This document shows, piece after piece, positions 26,085 through 33,944 of a stretch of 64,000 bases of DNA (positions are counted from its first letter, which is position 1; each line of letters opens with the position of its first letter). A model generated the notes under the pieces. The model was not told where the DNA came from. It did not search any database and saw nothing but the letters and a program-made list of their open reading frames with translations. Origin of the DNA: Anaerolineae bacterium (GTDB lineage Bacteria; Chloroflexota; Anaerolineae; Aggregatilineales; Phototrophicaceae); the NCBI GenBank assembly GCA_022841825.1, contig JALHQT010000002.1:333276-397275 (forward strand). Direction: 5' to 3'. The translations under genes and the position numbers were made by a program.

Positions 26085-28079
26085 TCACGATGTCCTGAGA
26101 CTGAGCATCACCACGGATTCCCCCTCGAACGCCAGATCGACGCCCGTACGGAAGTCCGACGCACTGATCGTCGCCTCGTCGTGTGCTGCGCCCTGGGCAT
26201 CCAGCCGCGACAGGCGATAGGTCGCGTCGCCGATGATGGGCAGGCGGATGTGGGCGTGGGCTGCATCGCTTTCATTGCGGAACAAGACGATCATGCCTTC
26301 GCCCGCGCGACTGAGGCGGGCGAAGCCATCCCACGCCCGCGCATCCGGCGTCGCGCTGCCCAGTACGAAGAAGCCCTGATCGAGTGGCACCTCGGCGCGC
26401 AGCCGCTTGTACCATGCCGTATGCGCGGCGCAGATGGCGATCTGTTCATCGCTCAACGCCCGCAGGTCGCCCAGCAGCAGCGGCGCGCTGCCGAACGCCG
26501 TTGCCAGTTTCTCACGCAGGTCGCCCGTCTCGATGCGCAGGTTGCCGATCAGCAGCGCGTCGGCGGGCATGGCGAGCGCGCGCTGGTAGAGCAGCAGCCG
26601 CGCCTGGCGTGCGCCCGCGCTCACATCGCGGTTGTCACCGACGTTGCTGATCCATGACTGGTCGGCGGCGCGCAGCAGCGCGTAATCGACGCTGTGCTTC
26701 TGTCCCCACAGCTCAAACGTCAGGTCGATCAGTACGTCGGGATGCGCGGCATGGATGCGATGACAGGCGTGGGCGATGGCGGCGTAAATACGCGGGATCG
26801 ATTCGGCGCTGCTGGCGTGGTCATGACCGGCGGCATGGCAGCCGGGCGGCTCGCCGTAGGCGTTGAACAGGGTCGTCAGGTCGAGCTTGAGGTAGCGCAG
26901 GTTGTATCGCTCGACAAGATCGATCAGGCGCTGCGCCGCACTCTCCATGAAGGGCGTCGCCATGCACATCACGATCTGCTCGCCCTGGGCGGTCATGGTC
27001 GTCTTGGGCGCGCCCTGCGCGTCGCGGCACATCCATTCGGGGTGCGTATGGGCGATCTCCGGCGCGACGGCGGCGAGCGACGCCCACAAGCCCAGCCGCA
27101 TCCCCGCCGCCTCGACCTGTTGTTGGATGGCTTCTAATCCGTCGGGGAAGCGCGCCGCGCCGACGGCGTTATCGCCATAGTGCGCCTGCCAGCCGTCGTC
27201 AATCGTGAAGACGTCGAAGCCCATGCGCGCGGCAATCGGGATCAGCTCGCGCACAGTCGCCGCGTCAATGCCGATGCCGAACGGGTCCCAGGTGTTGTAC
27301 TGCCAGGGGGGGAATGCGGGTGTTTCATGCAAACCCTCGCCCCTCCACGACGGCATCACCCAACGCGCGTCGCGTTCCGTCTCCTCCTGCGCAAACGCCA
27401 AGCCCATCGGGTCGCTCGTCCAGCCTTCGCCGGGCGCGAGCGTCCATTGGAAGGGGAAGAGGTCGGTGTCGTACATCCAGCGCAGATGTCCATCCCAGAA
27501 CCACGCGCCGCTTTCGGTGCGTTTGCTGTGTCCTGGCGCGCCGTTGAGCGCCAGGATCGTCGCGCCGGTCTTCGCATTGCGTAGGCGCACGAGCGGGTCA
27601 TCGACGCGCCCCGTGTAGAGCAGCTCACGCGGCTGCGTCCCGTAATGCCCGTAGAGCTGCCAGTCGCGCGTGTCGCCATCACGCAGCGGCAGGTCTTCGA
27701 CGCAGATGTGTGAGAGCGTGAGCGGTTGCGTGCCTACGTTGCGGACAGAGAGCCGTTTGTGCATGACGGGGTAAACAGGGTCAATTTCGTACATCAGCTT
27801 TATAGACAGCGCCGGATCACGCAGGATGAACGTGGCTGTGGAGAGAGCGCCTGCATGTTCGACCTGGGGCTGATCGCATTCGGGCGTCAGGCTGGTGATG
27901 CGCCGCCCATTGACGCGCAGGTCGAACTCCGGCGTGCGGATGCCCTCGCCGCGCGCGGCGGCGAGGTAGTCGGTCTGCGTGGCGTGGTCGATCAGCGCGC
28001 GCGTGTAAAAGCCGACGCCCGGCTCGAACGTGATGTCGCGGCGCAGGGTGGAAGCGTTGAGCGTGAGGGTGCCGGGCAT
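26085..28079 (-). CDS. GH36-like alpha-galactosidase
   Basis: 664 residues. The N-terminal beta-sandwich (about 1-250) leads into a TIM barrel with DVFTIDDGWQAHYGD and MRLGLWASLA, and the nucleophile strand YLKLDLTTLFN (Asp about 399). A C-terminal beta domain ends the protein. This is the GH36/GH27 clan pattern, although KLDLT differs from the common KWDMN. There is no signal peptide, so it should act in the cytosol on alpha-galactosides or related sugars. It is followed (upstream on this strand) by the sugar isomerase/epimerase, 63 nt away, as in a sugar-use operon. The acid/base Asp is not assigned. Confidence 0.85.
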   Translation of the reverse strand: MPGTLTLNASTLRRDITFEPGVGFYTRALIDHATQTDYLAAARGEGIRTPEFDLRVNGRRITSLTPECDQPQVEHAGALSTATFILRDPALSIKLMYEIDPVYPVMHKRLSVRNVGTQPLTLSHICVEDLPLRDGDTRDWQLYGHYGTQPRELLYTGRVDDPLVRLRNAKTGATILALNGAPGHSKRTESGAWFWDGHLRWMYDTDLFPFQWTLAPGEGWTSDPMGLAFAQEETERDARWVMPSWRGEGLHETPAFPPWQYNTWDPFGIGIDAATVRELIPIAARMGFDVFTIDDGWQAHYGDNAVGAARFPDGLEAIQQQVEAAGMRLGLWASLAAVAPEIAHTHPEWMCRDAQGAPKTTMTAQGEQIVMCMATPFMESAAQRLIDLVERYNLRYLKLDLTTLFNAYGEPPGCHAAGHDHASSAESIPRIYAAIAHACHRIHAAHPDVLIDLTFELWGQKHSVDYALLRAADQSWISNVGDNRDVSAGARQARLLLYQRALAMPADALLIGNLRIETGDLREKLATAFGSAPLLLGDLRALSDEQIAICAAHTAWYKRLRAEVPLDQGFFVLGSATPDARAWDGFARLSRAGEGMIVLFRNESDAAHAHIRLPIIGDATYRLSRLDAQGAAHDEATISASDFRTGVDLAFEGESVVMLSLRTS

Positions 28080-28142
28080 AGAGAGTGGTCTCCGGTACGC
28101 CGAGAAGCGCGCAAGCGTACCACGAAAGCCACCCGAAACGCC

Positions 28143-28973
28143 TTACTGCACCAGCCCCTGCGCGACCAGCCATTCCGCCGAGGCGGAAATCTCCTCGATC
28201 TCCAGGATCAGGCGCGGGTTGATCTTCGTCTCGCGCAGCGCCTTGAAGAAGGCATACCAGTTGATGTTGCCCTTGCCGATCTGCCAGTGGCGGTCTGCTT
28301 GCCCATCCAAATCCTGGACATGGACGTGCTCCAGCACATCCGCGCCATCGTACACCCACTGGTCGGGCGTCGGACCACCGGACTGCTGCATGACGTAGGC
28401 GTGTCCGGTGTCGATGCTCAGGCGGACATGCGGCGAGTCGAACGAACGCACCAGGTCGAGCAGCGGCGCGACATGACGGTCGTAGCACACCTCAAAGACA
28501 AAGGCACAGCCCATCTGCTCCGCCATCGGCATCAGCGGCGTCAGGATTTCATGGGCGATGTCGATGATCCACTGCCGCTTGCTGCGCGGGGAATAGTTGC
28601 CGTGGGCGTTGCCGAACCAGACAAACGGGCTGTGCAGGACCATGTGGGTCGCGCCCAGCTCCGCGCCGAACTCCAGGCTCTGCCGATGGCGTTTGGCGAT
28701 CACCTCTTTGATGAGCGGGTCATAGGACGAGAAATCCAGTCCGTTGTAGGCAGCATGAATGCCCATCCGCCCGCTGTAGCCGTGCCGGTTGAGCAGGGCG
28801 CGCGCTTCGGCGGTAAGGGACTTGTAATCGCCGTCCAACACGCCTTCGCGGCACGGGTCCTGGATTTCCAGCGGGCGCTGCTTGTCGGCGAGCCAATCGA
28901 TGTACCTGGGAAGGTTCGCCATTTCCATGGCAGCGCCGATGATGGGGAGTGAAGCCGTCAGTTCTGCGGTCAT
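28143..28973 (-). CDS. Sugar phosphate isomerase/epimerase (xylose-isomerase-like TIM barrel)
   Basis: 276 residues, the usual size for this superfamily. Metal-ligand-bearing segments are visible: FVFEVCYD, LSIDTGHAYV, HVHVQDLDG and LILEIEE, which together give the Glu/Asp/His/Glu set. Such enzymes move keto groups or invert sugars and inositols; the exact substrate cannot be read. It is co-directional with the alpha-galactosidase gene and 63 nt upstream of it. GAGGA precedes the start and a 9-bp hairpin lies just above that. Confidence 0.85.
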   Translation of the reverse strand: MTAELTASLPIIGAAMEMANLPRYIDWLADKQRPLEIQDPCREGVLDGDYKSLTAEARALLNRHGYSGRMGIHAAYNGLDFSSYDPLIKEVIAKRHRQSLEFGAELGATHMVLHSPFVWFGNAHGNYSPRSKRQWIIDIAHEILTPLMPMAEQMGCAFVFEVCYDRHVAPLLDLVRSFDSPHVRLSIDTGHAYVMQQSGGPTPDQWVYDGADVLEHVHVQDLDGQADRHWQIGKGNINWYAFFKALRETKINPRLILEIEEISASAEWLVAQGLVQ

Positions 28974-28990
28974 GATCTATCCTCTGTAAT

Positions 28991-29024
28991 TCCCGACTCA
29001 ATGCCACAAAGTACCGAGTCGGGA
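28991..29024. promoter_or_regulatory. Inverted repeat upstream of the sugar operon
   Basis: TCCCGACTC (28991-28999) and GAGTCGGGA (29016-29024) are perfect complements around 16 bp. They lie 18-51 nt before the start at 28973, in a 230-bp spacer otherwise without recognisable signals. It may be an operator or a leader hairpin. Confidence 0.45.
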
Positions 29025-29203
29025 TTAAAGATCGTGGGCAGTCCATTTAAGAGATCGACGCCGCAAGGGTCGGTAAGTCGATCAGCGTGCGCAGATCTCC
29101 GCCAGAATACTTAGACGAAGTCCTGACCTTCGATAGGTGACGACCTCACCTCACAGGCTGTAAGCTCATCATCAGCAACACAACGTGTGAAAGGCAGCAC
29201 ATC

Positions 29204-29464
29204 ATGTCCGACTACGTGAATACTCTGCTGGTTCGCCAGCATCAGAAGGACATCCAACAGGAATTCGCAGCACAACGCCTCGCCAACCTGGCGAGGGGTG
29301 AGCGCGCGCGCCGCCAATCGAGTATTCGCCCGCTTGCCCGCTCTCTTCAGATGGCAATGATTACCCTGGGGCGTGGGCTGGCGCTGCGCGGGCTGTGGAT
29401 GTCGCAAAACAAGGCGAAGCTCCAGCCAATCGAAGCCGAAACGCTCGTCCCAGACTGCTGCTGA
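29204..29464 (+). CDS. Small charged helical protein, relative of 7232-7471
   Basis: 86 residues beginning MSDYVNTLLVRQHQKDIQQEF. A charged helix, an arginine-rich centre (ARGERARRQSS) and a short amphipathic helix with GRGLALRG follow, then an acidic tail ending in Cys-Cys. The order of features copies the protein at 7232. AAAGG precedes the ATG. It stands upstream of the FGGY kinase gene with an 79-nt gap. No function known. Confidence 0.6.
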   Translation: MSDYVNTLLVRQHQKDIQQEFAAQRLANLARGERARRQSSIRPLARSLQMAMITLGRGLALRGLWMSQNKAKLQPIEAETLVPDCC

Positions 29465-29543
29465 GACTCGCAGCCACGTCGAATCGAACTCACGAACGCG
29501 CTATGATGAATGCCAAATCCTTCTTCAGGAGTTGGCATCCATC

Positions 29544-31094
29544 ATGGCAGACACGTACCTGATCGGCGTCGATGGCGGCACCGAAAGCGCCCGCGCCGCG
29601 CTCTTCACGACCGATGGACGGATGATCGCCTCGCACGCCGTCCCCTATCCCCTCCGACATCCCAATCCCGGCTGGGCGGAACAGCAGCCTGATGAATGGT
29701 GGGCAGCGATTGCCCAGGCAGTCCGCACTACCGTCGAGATCTCCGGCCTCCCAAGGGACAGCATCGTCGGCATCTGCGGCGATTTCACCTGCTGCTCAGT
29801 CGTGTTCCTCGGCGACGATTTCCAGCCCGTGCGCCCTGCCATCATCTGGATGGACGTACGCAGCAGTGACCAGGCACGCCGCATCGCCGCCAGCGGCTAC
29901 CCGGCGCTCAAATACAATGGCTACGGCAATGTCTCGGCGGAATGGCTGCCCTGCAAGGCGCTGTGGGTCAAAGAGAATCAGCCGGATGTGTGGGCACGGG
30001 CGCGCTACGTCGGCGAATACAACGACTGGTTCGTCCAGAAGCTGACGGGTGAGTGGGTCGGCAGCATTCTGAATACGTCGATCCGCTGGTATTACGACCG
30101 CTCTTCGGGCGGCTTCCCGGCGGACTTTTATGACGGCATCGGCTTGGGCGATGCGCTGGCGCGCTTCCCGCAGCGCATCCTCGATCTCGGTACGGTGGTG
30201 GGGGCGCTGCGCCCGGAGATCGCCGCCGAGCTGGGGCTGCCGCCCGGCATCCCGGTCGCGCAGGGTGGTTCAGATGCCATGATCGCGATGGTCGGGCTGG
30301 ATGTGCTGGCGCCGGGCAAGCTGGCGTTCATCACCGGATCGTCGCATCTGCATCTCGGTCAATCGGCACAGCCCTTTCATGGCAAAGGCGTCTTCGGCAC
30401 CTACCCCGATGCCGTGCTGCCGGGGTTGTGGCTGGTGGAGGGCGGGCAGATCTCGACCGGATCGGTCGTGCGCTGGTTCCGCGACAATTTTGCCACGCAC
30501 TACACCGCACGCGCGCAGGCAGAAGGCAGCGACGCATACACGCTGCTGACGCGCGATGCCGAGACGCTGCGCCCTGGCTCGGACGGTCTGATCGTGCTCG
30601 ATTACTGGCAGGGCAACCGCACGCCGCATGTCGATCCGGAGGCGCGCGGGATGATGTGGGGCTTCACGCTGGCGCATACCCCCGCGCATGTCTACCGCGC
30701 CATCCTCGAAGGCATCTGCTACGGCACTGAGCATATCTTCCGCACCTTCAGGCAGCACGGCTATGCGGTGCAGGAGATCGTCGCAACGGGCGGTCCTACC
30801 AAAAGCGCCTTCTGGATGCAGCTTCATGCCGATGTGAGCAATGTGCCGATCACGCTGACGGAAGCGGGCGAGGCGGCGGCGCTGCTGGGCTGCGCGGTGC
30901 TGGCAGCCGTCGGCGCGGGCGTGTATGCCGATCCACAGACGGCGGCGGCGGCGATGGTGCGCAGGACGCATACGATCATGCCTGATGCCGCGCGCCACGA
31001 GGCATACCGTTATTATGTCGATCAGTACATTGCGACGTATCCGCAGATGCAGGCGCTGATGCAGGGGATGGTCAGACACGAGGCGGCGCTTTAG
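29544..31094 (+). CDS. FGGY-family carbohydrate kinase
   Basis: 516 residues. The phosphate-binding start YLIGVDGGTESARAALF, the substrate region WMDVRSSDQARR, and the C-terminal family signature LDYWQGNRTPHVDPEARG and ATGGPTKSAFWMQ are present. The signature looks closest to ribulokinase/pentulose kinases, so it likely phosphorylates a ketopentose or similar sugar with ATP; the substrate is not fixed. ATG 29544 is chosen because the fold begins directly after it and CAGGAG lies 12 nt upstream. Its stop overlaps the convergent gene stop at 31091 by 4 bases. Confidence 0.88.
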   Translation: MADTYLIGVDGGTESARAALFTTDGRMIASHAVPYPLRHPNPGWAEQQPDEWWAAIAQAVRTTVEISGLPRDSIVGICGDFTCCSVVFLGDDFQPVRPAIIWMDVRSSDQARRIAASGYPALKYNGYGNVSAEWLPCKALWVKENQPDVWARARYVGEYNDWFVQKLTGEWVGSILNTSIRWYYDRSSGGFPADFYDGIGLGDALARFPQRILDLGTVVGALRPEIAAELGLPPGIPVAQGGSDAMIAMVGLDVLAPGKLAFITGSSHLHLGQSAQPFHGKGVFGTYPDAVLPGLWLVEGGQISTGSVVRWFRDNFATHYTARAQAEGSDAYTLLTRDAETLRPGSDGLIVLDYWQGNRTPHVDPEARGMMWGFTLAHTPAHVYRAILEGICYGTEHIFRTFRQHGYAVQEIVATGGPTKSAFWMQLHADVSNVPITLTEAGEAAALLGCAVLAAVGAGVYADPQTAAAAMVRRTHTIMPDAARHEAYRYYVDQYIATYPQMQALMQGMVRHEAAL

Positions 31095-31630
31095 CGCGTT
31101 TCCGCCCACGCTTTCGCCTTGTCCAGCCAGTCCTCGCCTTTGCCCTCGATGCCGGAAGCCCACGAGAGGATGCGCCGCCCGAGGTGCGCTTCGGTCTCGG
31201 CGGGGGCGTGCTCGATCTGGGCGATGACGGTGTGGGCATGGCGAGCATCGCCCAGCGCCAGCAGCAGCGCCGCGCCCGCCGCGATGCGCACCTCGGCGTT
31301 CGCCTTTTCGGTGGCGATCTCCAGGAATTCTTCGGTCGTCTCCCAGCCCGGTATGGCGTCCATCGTCGTCGCCAGCGCGCGCTCGAAGGTCAGCCCGCGC
31401 CCTGCCAGCACCGCTTCGCTTTCCGCGATGGCGGCGGCGAGCGCCTGGCGAATGGCGGCACGCTGCGGGGTATCGGGCTGGCGCGCGGCGACTTCGGCGG
31501 CGATCTGCGCGGCGTCGGCATCGGTGATCGTCACGCCGTGACTGGCGAGCGGGCGCTTGAACTGGCGCAGCAGGATGGTGAGCAGGTCTTCGAGCGGGGC
31601 GTTGGCGAGCGTCTGTCCGCGATCACGCAT
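31091..31630 (-). CDS. Hypothetical alpha-helical protein
   Basis: 179 residues, rich in Ala, Glu and Leu with no signal peptide or membrane helix. It looks all-helical: DLLTILLRQFKRPLASHG, then ADAAQIAAEVAARQ, then ATEKANAEVRIAAGAALLLAL. A HEAT-like or other alpha-solenoid is possible. I do not recognise it. Its stop (TAA) and the FGGY kinase stop (TAG) overlap tail to tail by 4 bases. Upstream there are two AACCGCGAAG repeats. Confidence 0.6.
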   Translation of the reverse strand: MRDRGQTLANAPLEDLLTILLRQFKRPLASHGVTITDADAAQIAAEVAARQPDTPQRAAIRQALAAAIAESEAVLAGRGLTFERALATTMDAIPGWETTEEFLEIATEKANAEVRIAAGAALLLALGDARHAHTVIAQIEHAPAETEAHLGRRILSWASGIEGKGEDWLDKAKAWAETR

Positions 31631-31667
31631 TGTGGGGGATGTCCTCGTGTGTTGGATGGGGATATTG

Positions 31668-31736
31668 AACCGCGAAGACGCGGAGGACGCAAAGAGGGAA
31701 ATGGAGAAGGAACCGCGAAGGCGCGGAGGACGCGAA
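31668..31736. repeat. AACCGCGAAG direct repeats
   Basis: Two copies of a 25-27 bp unit starting AACCGCGAAG and ending GGACGC[AG]AAG lie at 31668 and 31711, 43 bp apart, in the 208-bp spacer between two divergent genes. The same unit appears as an inverted pair at 49679-49747. Confidence 0.8.
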
Positions 31737-31838
31737 GTACAAAAAAGCGATCCCGTTTCTTAACAATGCATTTAGTTGCTCGCAAGCCTGCTCCCTGTCA
31801 TACTGTGCGTATGGGGTTCGCATTTCTGTTCATACAAC

Positions 31839-32999
31839 ATGACCAAAGTATTCGTTTCGTATCGCCGTGTAGAAAGCGCGGCGCTGGCAACGCTTATCGC
31901 CAAAAGCCTGCAAAGCGCCGGCATCGACGCCTATGTCGATACGCGCGCCAGCGATGCGGGTGGCGAGTTTTCCGACCGCCTCTATAAAGCAATCGAGAAC
32001 TGCGATGTTTTCGTCCCGCTGCTCGGCAAGACAACGCTCGACTCCGAGTGGGTGCTGAAGGAGATAGCGCACGCGCGTAACCTGCGCAAGCCGATGATCC
32101 CGGTCTTTCAGGAAAGCTTCGTCAAGCCCGACCCGCCGCCGAACGAGGATGTCGCGGCGCTGCTGCGCCACGACGGCGTGCATATCCTCGACGTGAAGAA
32201 CCTGTATGTGGACGAGGCAATCGCACGACTGGCGCAGATGATCCGCAATGCCGCGAGTTCGACGCAGAGCAGCGCGTATGCCGCACCACCGCCCGCCGCG
32301 CCTCAAAGCTCGGCAAAACCGCGCGGTCTGTCGCCCACTCTGATCACCGTCCTTGTGGCACTGATTGGTGCGGCGGCGACGATTATCGCAGCGGTGATTT
32401 CTGGGAACGGCGGGCAGGGTGCCGCACTGCTTCCGACGGCGACGGTCACAAGTGTCTTGCCGAGCGAGACGCCCACTTTCACGCTCACGCCAACCAGCAC
32501 CGACCTGCCGACCGCGACGTCGTCTCCCACGCCCACCGATACGCCAACGAACACCCCAACACATACGCATACCCCAACCGCGACGTTGGAGCCGACCGCG
32601 ACACCTACTCACACGCCTACATCCATCCCGCCGACGCTCGACATCAGCGCGACGCTGGCGATGCTTGCCGTGCAGCAGACGCAGGCTGCGATGCAGGCAT
32701 CGCAGGCGACGAGCGTGCCGACTGCGACGGCGACAGTTGTAATGGGTGGCTATCCCTGCGAAGCGACTGTGGTCATTCGTGGAAGTGATGCGACGTCCAT
32801 TGGTGGGCAGGTCTACTCGCAGCCAAGACTGAGTTCAACGCCTCTGTCCATGCAGCTTAGTTTGGGACAAGTGTTTACGGTACGACGTGACCAAAACAGT
32901 GGGGGCACGATGTGGTATCAGATAGGCAATACAAGTGGTGGGATCATCGGATGGATGACTGGTCAATACTTAGCACTATCGTCAGCATGTCCAGGTTAA
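31839..32999 (+). CDS. TIR-transmembrane-SH3b receptor-like protein
   Basis: 386 residues. An N-terminal TIR domain (1-135) starts MTKVFVSYRRVESAALATLI and includes AGGEFSDRLYKAIENCDVFVPLLG. One membrane helix follows at 165-188 (LITVLVALIGAAATIIAAVI), then a Thr/Pro repeat linker (SPTPTDTPTNTPTHTHTPT) and an SH3b-like domain (about 308-386, ending GGIIGWMTGQYLALSS). The topology would put TIR inside and SH3b outside, like a receptor sensing cell wall. No clear ribosome-binding site precedes ATG 31839. Two genes for secreted proteins follow within 12 and 5 nt. I cannot tell from sequence alone whether TIR is an active NADase. Confidence 0.85.
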   Translation: MTKVFVSYRRVESAALATLIAKSLQSAGIDAYVDTRASDAGGEFSDRLYKAIENCDVFVPLLGKTTLDSEWVLKEIAHARNLRKPMIPVFQESFVKPDPPPNEDVAALLRHDGVHILDVKNLYVDEAIARLAQMIRNAASSTQSSAYAAPPPAAPQSSAKPRGLSPTLITVLVALIGAAATIIAAVISGNGGQGAALLPTATVTSVLPSETPTFTLTPTSTDLPTATSSPTPTDTPTNTPTHTHTPTATLEPTATPTHTPTSIPPTLDISATLAMLAVQQTQAAMQASQATSVPTATATVVMGGYPCEATVVIRGSDATSIGGQVYSQPRLSSTPLSMQLSLGQVFTVRRDQNSGGTMWYQIGNTSGGIIGWMTGQYLALSSACPG

Positions 33000-33010
33000 C
33001 AGGAGGGCTC

Positions 33011-33940
33011 ATGACTAAGTTCGGCGTTCTAGCGGCAGCTTCTTTCTTGCTTGTCTTGCTTGGAATGAGTGCGACCAGCATTGTGAACGCACAACCAGAT
33101 CGGGTTGCAATTCAGTGTGGACAAGTCCTTGAGTCAGAAACGAGCCCGCTTGAACAGGCTCAGGATTTCGTCATACAAGCTCCAGCAGGCACGACACTGA
33201 CAGGCAGGGTGGAACCCATAGGCACGACGTTCAACCTTGTTTTGTATTTCTATGATCAAGGCGGTGGCGAATTTACCTTCTACAATCGAAATGCTGCTGG
33301 ATTGGCAGAAGAACTGAATGATCTTTTGATTGGCTCTTCAAATCCAGTATTGAGAGTGATTGGTTTTGACCCTAATAACACTGGTGGAGATTGGGCCGGT
33401 TACGGAAATCGTTATGATCGTTACAATGAGTTTAAGTACTTTGGGGCGTACACGATTTACCTTGGTTGCATCCTGCGCGATGGCACGGTCATAGAACCCG
33501 GGATGTCTGCAAACGTTTCCACTCCCGACGACACTTCTGACGAAGGAACGACTTCTGATTTCTCCGGCGTCGGCTATCCAGGAGTTGCGCCGATCGACTT
33601 CTCGACGACGACCATCAACCCGCTGATCTTTGACATCCCGCTCACCAGCAGTGTCGCAGTCGATGGCGCGGGCGTGGCGGGTTTCTCGTTCGATGCGAAC
33701 CAGGGCGACATAGTGCAAATCGATGCGCGGCGCTTGCAGGGCAACCTCGGCGTCGGCTTCGTGGTCTTCGCCCAACCCAACATCCCGGTCTTCATCGCGG
33801 GTCCTGTGGGCGGCACGAACTTTGTGACCCAGGTCGAAATGCCGCAGGCGGGCAGCTATGTCGTTGGTCTCTTCCGCATGAGCGCGCCGGAAGGTGCCAG
33901 CGCGACCGCCTTCCAGCTCACGGCGAGCCTTAACCCATAA
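33011..33940 (+). CDS. Secreted protein of unknown function in the TIR cluster
   Basis: 309 residues. Signal peptide at about 1-27 (MTKFGVLAAASFLLVLLG...NAQ), Cys pairs (AIQCGQ, LGCIL), and two beta-rich halves: one with FNLVLYFYDQGGGEFTFYN, the other with IPLTSSVAVDGAGVAGFSFDANQGD and a PPC-like ending (FVTQVEMPQAGSYVVGLFRM). AGGAGG 4 nt before ATG 33011 is the strongest signal of the three genes. The first half is visibly AT-richer than the rest of the window. Domain identity beyond a PPC-like C-terminus is unknown. Confidence 0.8.
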   Translation: MTKFGVLAAASFLLVLLGMSATSIVNAQPDRVAIQCGQVLESETSPLEQAQDFVIQAPAGTTLTGRVEPIGTTFNLVLYFYDQGGGEFTFYNRNAAGLAEELNDLLIGSSNPVLRVIGFDPNNTGGDWAGYGNRYDRYNEFKYFGAYTIYLGCILRDGTVIEPGMSANVSTPDDTSDEGTTSDFSGVGYPGVAPIDFSTTTINPLIFDIPLTSSVAVDGAGVAGFSFDANQGDIVQIDARRLQGNLGVGFVVFAQPNIPVFIAGPVGGTNFVTQVEMPQAGSYVVGLFRMSAPEGASATAFQLTASLNP

Positions 33941-33944
33941 AGTC

